Shown here: positions 1-9,511 of the stretch, piece by piece
Numbering within the stretch: the first letter of the stretch is position 1
Layout of the letters: every line of letters begins with the position of its first letter
DNA from: Desulfocapsaceae bacterium
Lineage (GTDB): Bacteria; Desulfobacterota; Desulfobulbia; Desulfobulbales; Desulfocapsaceae
Assembly (NCBI GenBank): GCA_031292275.1
Contig: JARLHL010000061.1
Span: 1-64,000 of the forward strand
Direction: 5' to 3'
DNA: 64,000 nt
Notes under the pieces: generated by a model
Told to the model about the DNA's origin: nothing
Seen by the model: the letters and a program-made list of their open reading frames with translations, nothing else
Databases searched by the model: none
Program-made: the position numbers and the translations under genes

Positions 1-4
1 GGGG

Positions 5-376
5 TCACACCGTGTTCTTTTTGACCGGCATCCAGAACTCCAGCCTGTTGCCCTCGGGATCATATATATAAAACACCCGCGCACCCCAGGCGTGATCCCG
101 GATTGCCTGTGGATGAAGGCCCTGTTTTTCAAGGACGAGACGAGTGGCGTCGATATCCTCCACCTCCATGGCAAGAGTAAGGCCCTGGCCTGCACTGCTC
201 TTCAGGGAGGTGTGCGCCGTATCGGCGATACTCAGGCGGGCATGTCCGTTAAGACGAAATTCGACAAACCAGTCAAGGGCTGTGGTGATTTCAAGTCCCA
301 GTCCGTCTCTATAGAAGGCGATTGTATCCTGCCACCGTGTGCAGTAGAGGATCGTATTTGCAGATCGAATTTCCAT
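5..376 (-). CDS. VOC (glyoxalase/bleomycin-resistance) superfamily protein
   Basis: A 123-residue protein of the vicinal-oxygen-chelate fold. It begins MEIRSANTILYC and ends with the typical second half-module (VFYIYDPEGNRLEFW), where the Glu before the final Phe-Trp is usually a metal ligand. The two beta-alpha-beta-beta-beta halves fit the usual VOC length of about 120 residues. The family includes glyoxalases, dioxygenases and drug-binding proteins, and the sequence does not decide between them. It lies downstream of ndk, separated by a copy of the dispersed repeat, and no metabolic partner is adjacent. The stop codon is only four bases from the left edge, so the gene is complete. The substrate is unknown. 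Confidence 0.8.
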   Translation of the reverse strand: MEIRSANTILYCTRWQDTIAFYRDGLGLEITTALDWFVEFRLNGHARLSIADTAHTSLKSSAGQGLTLAMEVEDIDATRLVLEKQGLHPQAIRDHAWGARVFYIYDPEGNRLEFWMPVKKNTV

Positions 377-430
377 GGCGGAGGCCCCTGCCGGTCACAC
401 AGCCTTCAAGACACCGTTTGCCGGTTACCC

Positions 431-535
431 GTCTAACCAGCATGGTTGGACCAGATTGACCAGCCTCAACGAAACATGAAAGTTCCTCATTTCAGTATGG
501 CGAGGATGCTGCTTCCGGGAGACTTTCATATAAAC
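431..535 (+). repeat. Dispersed intergenic repeat, copy 1
   Basis: Member of the eleven-copy family. It starts GTCTAACCAGCATGGTTGG, has a first stem GGTTGG/CCAGCC, then the 59-bp module from ATGAAAGTTC to TTTCATATAAA. The stem shows a paired change: AAAGT opposite ACTTT, where most copies have AAAGC opposite GCTTT. It lies between the 5' end of the VOC gene and the 3' end of ndk, both leftward, so this copy points rightward and is not immediately before a start codon. Confidence 0.8.
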
Positions 536-647
536 AATACGGTTTCAGGTTTACCGACAAAAAACCCGGCGACAGGCCTCATGATATGGGCTGTCGCCGA
601 CTGTCAAAAACCGCAAGGCCCCGATCGACTCCGGCAGCCTGGGGGTC

Positions 648-1061
648 CTACAGCAGTTCGAGTCCTGAGAAAAAATACCCCATCTCGAATGCGGCGGTCT
701 CCGGGGCGTCGGAACCATGGGTGGCATTTTCCCCCACGGAGGAACCGAATTCGCGCCGCAGGCTCCCCTCAACGGCGGCTGCCGGATTGGTTGCCCCCAT
801 CAGATCACGCCATTTTTTAATCGCATTCTGGGCCTCGAGAACCATGACGATACAGGGCCCGCTGCTCATAAAATCGGTCAGCTCGCCAAAAAAGGGTCGC
901 TCCCTATGGACAGCATAGAAGCCTTCAGCCTCAACCTTGCTCAAATAAAGCTTTTTGATTCCGACAACTTTGAATCCTTCGGCATAAATCCGGGCAATGA
1001 TCTTTCCGGCATTCCCGGCAGCAAATGCATCCGGTTTGATGATCGCAAATGTTCTTTCCAT
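648..1061 (-). CDS. ndk: Nucleoside diphosphate kinase
   Basis: The 137-residue protein matches Ndk over its full usual length. It transfers the gamma phosphate of ATP to nucleoside diphosphates through a phospho-histidine and keeps NTP and dNTP pools balanced in the cytosol. It begins [13 protein letters not shown], and the catalytic His lies in NATHGSDA near residue 115, followed by the EMGYFF element. The start is supported by an AAGGA sequence 9-10 nt upstream. A copy of the dispersed repeat ends 23 nt before the start codon, in the same orientation, so it would lie in the leader or promoter. The cobalamin genes upstream run the same way, but the gap and repeat suggest a separate transcript. 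Confidence 0.97.
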   Translation of the reverse strand: MERTFAIIKPDAFAAGNAGKIIARIYAEGFKVVGIKKLYLSKVEAEGFYAVHRERPFFGELTDFMSSGPCIVMVLEAQNAIKKWRDLMGATNPAAAVEGSLRREFGSSVGENATHGSDAPETAAFEMGYFFSGLELL

Positions 1062-1084
1062 AACAGCAGTTCCTTTTCCTTATT

Positions 1085-1178
1085 GTTTATATGAATGCTC
1101 CATAAAAGCAGCGGCCTTTTCATGCCGGCATGACAAGCTTTCATGTTTCCTTGCAACCGGCCATCGGAGCCAGGTTGT
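1085..1178 (-). repeat. Dispersed intergenic repeat, copy 2 (upstream of ndk)
   Basis: Reads leftward toward ndk. The 59-bp module runs from ATGAAAGCTT to ATTCATATAAA, with the conserved core AAAAGGCCGCTGCTT. The 5' hairpin (GGCT...CCGGTT) is weaker than in other copies. The TATAAA end lies 23 nt from the ndk start codon. Confidence 0.8.
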
Positions 1179-1306
1179 GTTTATTTATCTAAATATTTTC
1201 AATATGTTACATAAAAATGGCTCGCAGATCCAGAAAACCTGGAACAAGCCAGCAGAATCAGTAGCATTCCCGCATTCTCTTGTCAAGAAATGAGATTGCA
1301 GGCCCG

Positions 1307-1963
1307 TCATGCAAGGCCCTGTTCTTCCGCCAGTCTCAGCAGGGCATTGACGATGGCAACAGCCACCGGTGTGCCGCCCTTGCGGCCGCGGGCGGCGATA
1401 AAGGGATAGGACTTTTTGGAGAGGATCTCCTTGGACTCCTGGGCGTTGACAAAGCCCACAGGAGCACCGATCACCAGATCCGGATGCAGCTTTCCCTCCT
1501 CGATCAGCCGCATGGCGGCAAGCAGGGCGGTGGGCGCATTGCCGACGGCCACAATGCCGATATTATCAGCTGTCGTCCGTTCGAATGCGGCCTCCGAGCG
1601 GGTCAGCCCCCTGGCCTTAGCGATCTCGCCAACCTCCTTGTCTCCAATCCGGCAGATGACCCGGCCGCCGAATTTCTGCAGTTTCGCACTGCTGATCCCT
1701 GCAGCCCCCATATTGACATCGATAAGGATATTGCGCCCCGCTTTAATGGAGGCCAGAGCCGCCTGAATTGCCTGCTCATGAAAGGTGAGTGACTCGGCGA
1801 AAGAGAAATCGCCGGTGGCGTGAATGACCCTCTGAATGACCCTGAACCTGCCGGGCGAATACTCATCGGAGCGATGTCCCGTCTGTTCAAGGAATTCCTG
1901 TTCAATGATCCGGAAACTCTCCGTCTCAATCTGCAGAGGTTTTACCTGTTGTAGAGTAACCAT
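1307..1963 (-). CDS. cbiC: Precorrin-8X / cobalt-precorrin-8 methylmutase
   Basis: A 218-residue protein of the CbiC/CobH family. It moves the methyl group from C-11 to C-12 of the corrin ring, giving hydrogenobyrinate or cobyrinate. The catalytic His lies in RVIHATGDF. Other family signatures are GRNILIDVNMGAAGI, the glycine-containing VGNAPTALL and the C-terminal IAARGRKGGTPVAVAIVNALL. It starts 3 nt after the cbiA stop codon behind a GGATAAGGG ribosome site, so it is the last gene of the cbiB-cbiA-cbiC run. The anaerobic name is preferred because CbiG is present nearby; the protein alone does not separate the two pathways. Confidence 0.95.
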   Translation of the reverse strand: MVTLQQVKPLQIETESFRIIEQEFLEQTGHRSDEYSPGRFRVIQRVIHATGDFSFAESLTFHEQAIQAALASIKAGRNILIDVNMGAAGISSAKLQKFGGRVICRIGDKEVGEIAKARGLTRSEAAFERTTADNIGIVAVGNAPTALLAAMRLIEEGKLHPDLVIGAPVGFVNAQESKEILSKKSYPFIAARGRKGGTPVAVAIVNALLRLAEEQGLA

Positions 1964-1966
1964 CCC

Positions 1967-3313
1967 TTATCCTCTTTTTTTTATTAGAAAATCATAGAAT
2001 GCGTTAAGAGCTTTTTCAGATTGGCCAAAATGCAGGTGCACATATCCGCCCAAAGCGTTCCGAACCCTGTAGCCCTCGCAGCTCCCGTCCTGCAGAGCAA
2101 AGGCCGTGGCAACACCGGCGTCGATATCCCTGATGGTCGAATAGTGGAATTCATGGCCGTAAACCGTATCGCCTTCCTGGCCGAACATGCAGGCCGCGGT
2201 CAGGCTCACCTCCCGGTACCCGAGCCGGCTGAGCCGGTCTTTCATGACGATGGTGGCGGGAAAGACACCGGCCATAGGGAAATGCCTGCCGTCAAGATCG
2301 ATGAGTTCCCTTGCCATATACATGAAGCCGCCGCACTCACAGTAGAGCGGGCCGTCGGCATCCGCCCAGGCCCTGATCTGCCCGCGCATGCCGACGTTGC
2401 GGCTGAGCCGCTCGGCATGTAATTCGGGATATCCGCCGCCGATATAGATGCCGTCAATGTCTGCGGGAAGGCCCGCATCATGCAAGGGGCTGAAAAAGAC
2501 GCAGTCAATACCCGCCTGGGCAAAGAGGTCGAGATTATCCTGGTAATAAAAGCAAAACGCCTCGTCCCGGGCCACCGCCAGTCTGACCCGCCGGTCGTCT
2601 CGACGAGGCGGAGAAGTGACTGCATCCCCGACGATCTCCACCCTGTTTATCTGCAGGAGCAGATCGAGGTCGATATGCGTCTCTATAGCCCGGATCAGGG
2701 TGTCGACCTGGCCGCCGTCCAAGGGAGACTCCTGGCCCATATGCAGCCCCAGATGCCGTTCGGGGATTGTGAATTCGGTGTCTCGCGGGAAAAACCCCAG
2801 GATTGCCGCCGAACAGTGTGTCGATACCGCATCCTCAATCAGCTGCCGGTGCCGGGCAGATCCGACCCGATTGAAGATGACCCCGGAGATCCGCACCGCC
2901 GGGTCGTACATTTCAAATCCCTTCAGCACCGCGGCGACACTCTCGGCGGCGGAACGGACATCTATGACCAAGACCACGGGCAGGGCCAGCACCCTGGCCA
3001 GGGCGGCGGAACTGCTGTCGCCGCCGTCGAACAGGCCCATGACCCCTTCGACAATGGCCGCCTCCATTCCTGCAGTATTTTTCAGAAAGGAACTGCGGCA
3101 GAAGGACGCCCCCGCCATCCTGAGATCCAGGTTTCTGGAGATATTGCCGGTGACCATGCCATGCAGGCTGGGATCGATGAAATCAGGCCCGCATTTAAAC
3201 GGCTGGACCGCAAGGCCGCGTCGTTTAAGCGCCGCCAGGATCCCCAGAGTGATGGTGGTCTTGCCGGAGCCGCTCATGGTGCCGCCGATAATACATGCTG
3301 ATATATTTTGCAT
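1967..3313 (-). CDS. cbiA: Cobyrinic acid a,c-diamide synthase
   Basis: A 448-residue glutamine-dependent amidotransferase that amidates the a and c carboxylates of cobyrinate using ATP. The N-terminal ATPase domain has a P-loop, GGTMSGSGKTTITLGI. The C-terminal class I glutaminase domain carries the catalytic Cys in LYCECGGFMYM, and the glutaminase His is likely in YVHLHFG. Length is normal for CbiA (about 450-460). Its start codon directly follows the cbiB stop codon (TAA then ATG), and cbiC follows after 3 nt, so the three are translationally linked. Confidence 0.96.
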   Translation of the reverse strand: MQNISACIIGGTMSGSGKTTITLGILAALKRRGLAVQPFKCGPDFIDPSLHGMVTGNISRNLDLRMAGASFCRSSFLKNTAGMEAAIVEGVMGLFDGGDSSSAALARVLALPVVLVIDVRSAAESVAAVLKGFEMYDPAVRISGVIFNRVGSARHRQLIEDAVSTHCSAAILGFFPRDTEFTIPERHLGLHMGQESPLDGGQVDTLIRAIETHIDLDLLLQINRVEIVGDAVTSPPRRDDRRVRLAVARDEAFCFYYQDNLDLFAQAGIDCVFFSPLHDAGLPADIDGIYIGGGYPELHAERLSRNVGMRGQIRAWADADGPLYCECGGFMYMARELIDLDGRHFPMAGVFPATIVMKDRLSRLGYREVSLTAACMFGQEGDTVYGHEFHYSTIRDIDAGVATAFALQDGSCEGYRVRNALGGYVHLHFGQSEKALNAFYDFLIKKRG

Positions 3314-4309
3314 TTATAGCCCCACGATGATTCGCCTGGCCAGCAGCAGCAGGATCACGAAGACCAGCGCCCCCACCTGCATTATCCTGCCGGTGAGCAT
3401 AATATCCTCCGCTTTGACGGCCCGATTTGAGTCCCCGATGGTGGGCTTACTGGTAAGCGTACCGAAATAGGACGCATTTCCTCCCAACTGCACCCCCAGA
3501 GCACCGGCCACAGCCGCCTCGGTATGGGCTGAATTAGGGCTGCTGTGCCGGAGCCGGTCCCTGAAAAAAATCCTGGCCGCACCCCGCCAGTCATGCCGCA
3601 GGATAAAGGCGGCCAGGATAACGGCTAGCCCGCTCAGACGGGCCGGGATGAAGTTGGCTACATCGTCAAGCCTGGCTGCAGCCCACCCGAATTCCAGGTA
3701 TTTTTCATTTTTATAGCCGAACATGGAGTCCATGGTATTGATGGCCTTGTAGGCGATGGCCCCCACCGCGGCACAGCCGATGGCAGAAAATCCGCCAAAA
3801 GAGGCGAACAGGCTGCTGAAAATGCCGAAAAAAAGCGGGGCGGTAACGCCGTCGACCATATTTTCGGCAACGGTCTCCACGCAGGCGCGACTGATTCCAG
3901 CCTCATCCAGTTTGTCGGTATCCCTTCCCACGATCATCGCTACCGCCTTTCTGGCTCCGACAATATCGTCTCCGGAACAAAGCAGTGTATAGACTCTCAG
4001 GCTGTGGACGGAAAGATCCCTGGCGGCGACCGCCGTATACAGAAGCAATACCGCAATGATATCACCGGCTAAAGGAGCGAATGATGCCGCCACCCCGATG
4101 AGCATCCCGGCACAGCCGACGGTGATCGCTATGATGGAAACCAGGGTGAAGAATCCGGCCAGCCCTTTGCTCGGAATCAGGGAGCGGAAGACTCCCTCCA
4201 GCCGCAGACAGAGCCAGCCTATCATCCGTACGGGATGCGGAAACCAGCGGGGGTCACCGGCAAGCTGATCTCCAATCAGGGCCAGGGCCAGCATCATCTC
4301 AAAGTACAT
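3314..4309 (-). CDS. cbiB: Adenosylcobinamide-phosphate synthase (integral membrane)
   Basis: The product attaches aminopropanol phosphate, made by CobD, to adenosylcobyrate, giving adenosylcobinamide phosphate at the inner membrane. The protein has about 331 residues with several hydrophobic segments and the CbiB signature GDQLAGDPRWFPHPVRMIGW near the N terminus; the conserved YKAINTMDSMFGYKN lies in the middle. I chose the ATG at 4309; two TTG codons lie immediately upstream (4315 and 4312) and neither start has a clear ribosome site. It sits between the cobD-cobQ fusion, which makes both its substrates, and cbiA. Confidence 0.95.
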   Translation of the reverse strand: MYFEMMLALALIGDQLAGDPRWFPHPVRMIGWLCLRLEGVFRSLIPSKGLAGFFTLVSIIAITVGCAGMLIGVAASFAPLAGDIIAVLLLYTAVAARDLSVHSLRVYTLLCSGDDIVGARKAVAMIVGRDTDKLDEAGISRACVETVAENMVDGVTAPLFFGIFSSLFASFGGFSAIGCAAVGAIAYKAINTMDSMFGYKNEKYLEFGWAAARLDDVANFIPARLSGLAVILAAFILRHDWRGAARIFFRDRLRHSSPNSAHTEAAVAGALGVQLGGNASYFGTLTSKPTIGDSNRAVKAEDIMLTGRIMQVGALVFVILLLLARRIIVGL

Positions 4310-4346
4310 CAACAAATACCATTATAAAATTGTTTATACGTATTTT

Positions 4347-6899
4347 TCAGATCCCAAGCAGCGCATATACCCGATCCATGTCCAGCCCTTTCCGGACGGT
4401 ATCCGCCAGCCGGTCGAAGGCCGGGTCAAGATCATAGGAGGCAACGACCCGACCGTCGCAGGCAAGCCCGGCCCGTCGTTTCAGCCTATCGATAAACCAG
4501 CGGCGGAAGACATCGGCATCGAAGATCCCGTGCAGATAGGTCCCCCAGATGCGGCCAGCGGCGGAACCGCAGTGGGTCCCGTCCCGGAAGGTAAGGACCG
4601 GGGGCAGAGAGGAGGTTGAGATGCCGTGATGAATCTCATAGCCATGGACGGTCTGTCCCGATTCCAGATGGATGCCCTCCTGACGCACCAGCCTTTTTTT
4701 CTTTTCCAGCCTGGTAATCACATCAAGCAGGGCCAGGCCTACGATATCACCCTTGTCGGATTCGATGGAATGCGGGTCCTCCACCCGCCTGCCGAGGATC
4801 TGATAGCCGCCGCAAAGGCCGACGATCTCGCAGCCCTCCCGGCCCAGCGCAGCGATAGCTTCCGCCAGACCGCCTTCCTGCAGGGCCTTCAGGTCGCCGA
4901 TGACATTCTTTGAACCGGGGATGATGACGGCATCAGGCCGCCCCAGATCCCTGGGATGGGAAACCACCCGCAGATGGACGTCGGGCTCGGCGATAAAGGG
5001 CTCGATATCGGTGAAGTTGGAGATGTGCGGCAGACTGATCAGGACGATATCGACATGGGGACATGCCGGTTTTGCAGCCTCGAAGAGACCGTTCTTGAAG
5101 GAGACAGAATCCTCCTCCGGGATCCCCAGATCATGCAGGTAGGGCACGACTCCGAAGACCTCCCTGCCGGTATGCGATTGCACGTACCGATGGGCGGACT
5201 CAAGCAGCGAGGCCTGGCCGCGGAAGCGGTTGACGATAAAGCCGGCAATCAGATTCCGCTCCCATTCCGCCAGCACCTCCATGGTCCCGACAAAGGAGGC
5301 GTACACCCCTCCGCGGTCGATATCCCCCACCAGCAGCACTGGGGAATTGGCATACTGGGCCATCCGCATGTTGACGATATCATGGTGTTTCAGATTCACC
5401 TCTCCCGGAGAGCCCGCACCTTCAAGGAGCACTGCGTCATATTCGGCCGCCAGTTCGTCATAGCTGGCGCAGGCGGCCTCCCAGGCCGTAGCCTTATACG
5501 CGACATATTCCATGACCGACATATTGCCGACCGGAAGCCCCCTCACGATGATCTGGCTGCCGGTATCCGAGTTCGGCTTCAGCAGTACGGGATTCATCCG
5601 CACGTCGGGATCAAGCCGGGCAGCCTGGGCCTGGACCACCTGGGCCCGCCCCATCTCCAGGCCATCCAGGGTGACAAAGGAGTTTAACGACATGTTCTGG
5701 GCCTTGAAAGGTGCCACCCGCACGCCGTCCTGCAGCAGGATCCGGCAGAGGGCGGTGACCATCACCGACTTCCCGGCATTGGAGGAGGTGCCTTGGATCA
5801 TTAGGGCCGGGGTTTTCCTGATTTTTTTAACCGATGGGCGATCTTTGTTCAGGATCTTCTCCATGGCCTCCACCAGCTTCCTGTTTTCGTCCCGGGTCCG
5901 GACGGCCACCCGGCAATAGGAATCATCCAGGCCCTGGTAGTTGGCACAGACCCGGATGGCAATGCCCTCAGACAGCAGTTTCTCGGCCACCTCCCCTGCC
6001 CCTCTGCCATTCAGCAGCCGCAGGAGCAGGTAGTTAGCAGCGGATGCAAACACCTTCAAGGCAGGAATCCTGCCGAGGGCTGACTGCAGTTCCAGGCGCA
6101 GGCTGCGGCACAGGGCCACCGATTCCTGCCGGTACTGCACATCATCGAAGACCTGTTCGCCGACGGCCTGGGCCAGACTGTTGACCGTCCATGGCGGCAT
6201 GATATCGCGCAGCGCCTGCGCAAACTCCGGGGCAAAGACGCCAAATCCCAGCCGCAGGCCGGGAATTGCATAAAACTTGGTCAGGGAATGCAGTGTAACG
6301 ATGTTGGCGGCCTTCCCCGCCAGGCTTTTCCCGTCTTCAACAAAATCAAGGAAGGCCTCGTCGACAATAAAGACGGTGCGGGGAAAATCGACGGCCATTT
6401 GCAGGATGCAGTCCGGGTCCACCACCTTGCCCGTGGGATTATTGGGCGTGCCGATCACCACAATCTCATCGCCCTTGAGCAACCGGGCCAGAGTGCGGGG
6501 ATCGAAGCAGAACTCCTTGTCTGGCAAGAGCAGGAACGGCTCCACGGCAATGTCGGCCATGTGCATCACCCTGGCATAATCGACATAGGACGGCACCGGG
6601 ATAATGGCCCGATTTCGCTGCAATACCGCAGGAAGATGATAGAGGAGTTCAGTCGTGCCGTTGGCGGGAACAATGGTTTCGGGAGGAATCTGATAAAAGG
6701 AGGCGATGGCCCCCACCAGATCGTGGCACTCCGGGTCGGGATAGTGCACCAGATTTTCAATGCTGCGGCTGATGGTCGCACGCAGCCATTCCGGCGGGCC
6801 TAGCGGGTTGATATTGGCGCTGAAATCGATGATCTTCCGGGAACCGGGATTCTGGCGGGCCAACTTGTGGATATTGCCGCCATGGGTCTGCATTTCCAT
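4347..6899 (-). CDS. cobD/cobQ: Fused L-threonine-phosphate decarboxylase (CobD) and cobyric acid synthase (CobQ/CbiP)
   Basis: One reading frame of 850 residues joins two cobalamin enzymes. Residues 1-350 are a fold-type I PLP enzyme like CobD, with [19 protein letters not shown] and the PLP lysine in [18 protein letters not shown] (about K208). This half should make aminopropanol phosphate. Residues 365-850 are CobQ, the adenosylcobyrate synthase, with P-loop [11 protein letters not shown], catalytic Cys in [13 protein letters not shown] and the His element in YEIHHG. A short basic linker ([13 protein letters not shown]) joins them. The frame is open upstream to 6968, but those 23 codons come from a dispersed repeat; MEMQTHGGN at 6899 is the natural CobD-like start. 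No strong ribosome site is visible. Confidence 0.95.
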   Translation of the reverse strand: MEMQTHGGNIHKLARQNPGSRKIIDFSANINPLGPPEWLRATISRSIENLVHYPDPECHDLVGAIASFYQIPPETIVPANGTTELLYHLPAVLQRNRAIIPVPSYVDYARVMHMADIAVEPFLLLPDKEFCFDPRTLARLLKGDEIVVIGTPNNPTGKVVDPDCILQMAVDFPRTVFIVDEAFLDFVEDGKSLAGKAANIVTLHSLTKFYAIPGLRLGFGVFAPEFAQALRDIMPPWTVNSLAQAVGEQVFDDVQYRQESVALCRSLRLELQSALGRIPALKVFASAANYLLLRLLNGRGAGEVAEKLLSEGIAIRVCANYQGLDDSYCRVAVRTRDENRKLVEAMEKILNKDRPSVKKIRKTPALMIQGTSSNAGKSVMVTALCRILLQDGVRVAPFKAQNMSLNSFVTLDGLEMGRAQVVQAQAARLDPDVRMNPVLLKPNSDTGSQIIVRGLPVGNMSVMEYVAYKATAWEAACASYDELAAEYDAVLLEGAGSPGEVNLKHHDIVNMRMAQYANSPVLLVGDIDRGGVYASFVGTMEVLAEWERNLIAGFIVNRFRGQASLLESAHRYVQSHTGREVFGVVPYLHDLGIPEEDSVSFKNGLFEAAKPACPHVDIVLISLPHISNFTDIEPFIAEPDVHLRVVSHPRDLGRPDAVIIPGSKNVIGDLKALQEGGLAEAIAALGREGCEIVGLCGGYQILGRRVEDPHSIESDKGDIVGLALLDVITRLEKKKRLVRQEGIHLESGQTVHGYEIHHGISTSSLPPVLTFRDGTHCGSAAGRIWGTYLHGIFDADVFRRWFIDRLKRRAGLACDGRVVASYDLDPAFDRLADTVRKGLDMDRVYALLGI

Positions 6900-6908
6900 A
6901 GTAATCCG

Positions 6909-7006
6909 TTTTATATGAAAGCTCTGCAGAAACAGCGGCCTTGCGATGCTGAAACGACGAGCTTTCATGTTTCGTTATGAGCCTGGTCCAGCCATGCCGG
7001 TTAGAG
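6909..7006 (-). repeat. Dispersed intergenic repeat, copy 3 (upstream of cobD-cobQ)
   Basis: Among the best-preserved copies. Leftward it reads CCGGCATGGCTGGACCAG, then the 59-bp module with perfect arms ATGAAAGCTC and GAGCTTTCAT and the end TATAAA. The 5' hairpin is shortened. The element ends 9 nt before the chosen start of cobD-cobQ. Its ATG is in frame with that gene, which produces the spurious extension [13 protein letters not shown]. Confidence 0.85.
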
Positions 7007-7068
7007 CTGAATCATCTTCGCTGTACCTGTTTGCGCCTGCTCATTTTTTCGACGCTGCAGGGACAGTA

Positions 7069-7851
7069 CTACAATCGTATCGTGCTGGCCATTCCGACGG
7101 CCACGGCCATCTCAGTCAACTCGCAGACGGCGCCCAGGGTATCACCGGTGGCCCCTCCTATCTTCCGTCGGCACCAGAAGGAAAAAAGCAGAACGGTGAA
7201 AACGACAATGCAACCGACATATACCATGGTCCCAATGCCGGCCCAAGGTGTTAAACCAAGCAGCAGGAGCATGGACCACAGTGCCGATATCCGGCAATAC
7301 TTCGAATAAAAAAGATTTCCCAGCCCGCCCTCTGTTCTGGCATACGGGAGGACGGCCATGGAAAGGACAATGGCGCACCTCCCGGCCATGGGCATCAGGA
7401 AAACAGTCTTTAAAAAATCCGCAGGCTGCAAAGAGGCCAACCCTGCAAACTTCAGCAGCAGCACCATGGCGGTGACGATAACCCCCATGGCCCCTGTCCT
7501 GCTGTCCCGCATGATCTCCAGTATTCTCTCCCGCGGTCTGGAGCTGAAAAATCCGTCGGCAGTATCGGCGAGACCGTCGAAATGCAGCCCGCCGGACACC
7601 ATCGCCAGCAGAATCATGACCAGTACCGCGACGACCATGCCGGGAAAAACCATCTGGAACACCAAGCCCGAGACAGCCACCGCCAGTCCGATAAGTCCGC
7701 CCAAGACCGGAAAATAATGGAGGCTGTGCCGGAAATACTCGCCATCCTGCTCCGCCCGCCAGCCAATCGGGATGATTGTCAAAAAGCGGAAGGCCGCCAA
7801 AAAGCACAGGAGCGGATGCCGGCACCATGGCGGCAGGATCTCAGGCCTCAT
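7069..7851 (-). CDS. cobS: Adenosylcobinamide-GDP ribazoletransferase (cobalamin synthase)
   Basis: A polytopic membrane enzyme that joins adenosylcobinamide-GDP to alpha-ribazole (or its phosphate), the last assembly step of adenosylcobalamin. The CobS signatures are FLTIIPIGW near the N terminus, HFDGLADTADGFFSS with the acidic metal-binding residues, and RDSRTGAMGV. About 260 residues, the usual size. A GTG at 7863, directly after the cobT stop codon, is an alternative start; I prefer the ATG at 7851, which has GGAA 7 nt upstream. It is part of the cobC-cobU-cobT-cobS run. Confidence 0.95.
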   Translation of the reverse strand: MRPEILPPWCRHPLLCFLAAFRFLTIIPIGWRAEQDGEYFRHSLHYFPVLGGLIGLAVAVSGLVFQMVFPGMVVAVLVMILLAMVSGGLHFDGLADTADGFFSSRPRERILEIMRDSRTGAMGVIVTAMVLLLKFAGLASLQPADFLKTVFLMPMAGRCAIVLSMAVLPYARTEGGLGNLFYSKYCRISALWSMLLLLGLTPWAGIGTMVYVGCIVVFTVLLFSFWCRRKIGGATGDTLGAVCELTEMAVAVGMASTIRL

Positions 7852-7863
7852 GGAAAATTCCAC

Positions 7864-8931
7864 TTATGCATTGGCCCCGGCCACAGCGGCCTCTTCGAAG
7901 GTGGCAATCTCGGTCAGGATAGCGACCGCCGCCTCCAGCAGGTTCATGGCCAGAGCCCCTCCCGTCCCTTCGCCAAGCCGCATGTTCAGATCGAGAAGCG
8001 GCTTCTTGAATCCCATATACTGCTGCATAGCCGTATGGCCTGGTTCCATCGAACGATGGGAGCAGATGATGTAATCGCGGACAAAGGGCTCTATGGTGTA
8101 GGCGATCAGGGCGCCGGCGGTGGAGATGAAGCCGTCGACGACCACCGGTTTCTGGTTAGCGGCACAGCCGAGGATGAGGCCAGCGATCCCGCCGATCTCA
8201 AATCCGCCGACCTTGGCCAGGACATCCAGGCCGTTTTTGCGGTCGGGCCTGTTCACATCCAGGATCTGCTTAAGGACCGCGATCTTATGATGCAGCTGAG
8301 CATCATCGAGGCCAGTGCCTCGGCCGGTGAGTTCGGCCACCCCCTTGCCGGTCAAAACCGCCGCAATGGCAGTGGAAGGGGTCGTATTGCCGATCCCCAT
8401 GTCGCCTGTCCCGATCACGTCGAAGCGGTCGGCAAGATCATTGGCGATGTCGATGCCCGATTCGACGGAGCGCTGGGCCATGGCCAGGCTCATGGCCGGC
8501 CCTCTGGCAATATTGTCCGTCCCTAGTCCCACCTTTTTATTGATGATCTTGCCGGCCTTGGCCAACTCCCCCAGGTCGGCGGCAACTCCCATGTCCACGA
8601 CGAAGACCTCCGCCCCCGCCTGACGGGCAAAGGCATTGATCCCCGCCCCGCCATTGACGAAGTTATGAACCATCTGCGGGGTAACCTCGCGGGGGAATTT
8701 GCTGACCCCCTCATCCACGACCCCGTGATCACCGGCCATGGTGACCACGGCCTTCCGGGCCACCGGCGGGGTCATGGAACGGCTGATTCCAGCCAGATCC
8801 ATGGCCAGATCCATCAGATCACCAAGGGCCCAGTGGGGAATGGCAAGCTGATCAAGACGGGCCTTGGCCTTATCCCTCGCCTCTGAATCCTGCGGAAAAA
8901 TCCTCTGTACGGTGCGATCCAAGAGACTCAT
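7864..8931 (-). CDS. cobT: Nicotinate-nucleotide--dimethylbenzimidazole phosphoribosyltransferase
   Basis: This 355-residue enzyme transfers phosphoribose from nicotinate mononucleotide to the lower-ligand base, giving alpha-ribazole phosphate. Family motifs are AGDHGVVDEGVS, NFVNGGAGINAFARQAGAE, GTGDMGIGNTTPSTAI and, near the C terminus, RLGEGTGGALAMNLLEAA, which holds the catalytic Glu. Length is normal. The start has an excellent ribosome site, AAGGAGAGCAC before ATG. It lies between cobU and cobS. No dimethylbenzimidazole synthesis gene (bluB or bza) is in the window, so the lower ligand cannot be inferred. Confidence 0.96.
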   Translation of the reverse strand: MSLLDRTVQRIFPQDSEARDKAKARLDQLAIPHWALGDLMDLAMDLAGISRSMTPPVARKAVVTMAGDHGVVDEGVSKFPREVTPQMVHNFVNGGAGINAFARQAGAEVFVVDMGVAADLGELAKAGKIINKKVGLGTDNIARGPAMSLAMAQRSVESGIDIANDLADRFDVIGTGDMGIGNTTPSTAIAAVLTGKGVAELTGRGTGLDDAQLHHKIAVLKQILDVNRPDRKNGLDVLAKVGGFEIGGIAGLILGCAANQKPVVVDGFISTAGALIAYTIEPFVRDYIICSHRSMEPGHTAMQQYMGFKKPLLDLNMRLGEGTGGALAMNLLEAAVAILTEIATFEEAAVAGANA

Positions 8932-8947
8932 GTGCTCTCCTTCCCTG

Positions 8948-9511
8948 TTAAATATTGCCAGTGAGCGGCAGCTGTCCTTTCAACTGCAGCGGCAGGCCGC
9001 AGCTCACCAAAACAACTTCTGCCGCCGCCCGGGCGATGGTCTGATTGCAGCGGCCTACCAGATCCCTGTAGAGACGGGCGGAGGGATTCTCCGGTACGAT
9101 TCCCATTCCCACCTCGTTGGTCACGCAGATGGTCGTCCCCGGGTAGGCAACCGTCTTGTCTATGAAGGCCTCACAATAACCCCGTATCCCGTTTTCCGTC
9201 AAGACCCCGCCGGCCTGCTCCTCCCTGAAGAGCAGATTGTTGACCCAAAGCGTCAGACAATCGATCAGACAGACCCTCCCATCCTCCAGACGGTCAAAGA
9301 CACTGCAGAGGTCGGTCTCCTCTTCAATGGTTCGCCATACGCCATCGGCCCTGGACTGCTGATGCCGGACTATCCGGGCGTCCATCTCAGGATCAATTTT
9401 CGGGCAGGTTGCGATAAAATACCGCGGTCCCGGCAGTGATTCGGCCAGACTCTGGGCAAATCCGCTCTTCCCGCTTCTGCTCCCTCCGGTCACAAGAATA
9501 AGTTTTCCCAT
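8948..9511 (-). CDS. cobU: Adenosylcobinamide kinase / adenosylcobinamide-phosphate guanylyltransferase
   Basis: The 187-residue bifunctional CobU phosphorylates adenosylcobinamide and then transfers GMP to it. The P-loop is [12 protein letters not shown] at residues 9-20, followed by RYFIATCP and IVRHQQSR, the CobU region holding the guanylylated His, and [13 protein letters not shown]. Length is standard. Its ATG overlaps the cobC stop codon (TAATG), so translation is coupled; GGGAGGGG upstream is the ribosome site. cobT follows after 16 nt. Confidence 0.96.
   Translation of the reverse strand: MGKLILVTGGSRSGKSGFAQSLAESLPGPRYFIATCPKIDPEMDARIVRHQQSRADGVWRTIEEETDLCSVFDRLEDGRVCLIDCLTLWVNNLLFREEQAGGVLTENGIRGYCEAFIDKTVAYPGTTICVTNEVGMGIVPENPSARLYRDLVGRCNQTIARAAAEVVLVSCGLPLQLKGQLPLTGNI

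Noticed and set aside
92-436. Rightward open frame over the VOC gene
   Set aside because: It is the opposite-strand shadow of a clear VOC-family protein and has no family resemblance.
446-820. Rightward 124-codon frame
   Set aside because: It begins in dispersed repeat copy 1 and then runs over ndk on the wrong strand.
2480-3301. Long rightward frame (273 codons) opposite cbiA
   Set aside because: Shadow of cbiA in GC-rich sequence; no recognisable domain.
7582-8526. Rightward 314-codon frame opposite cobT/cobS
   Set aside because: Shadow; cobT and cobS are certain on the other strand.
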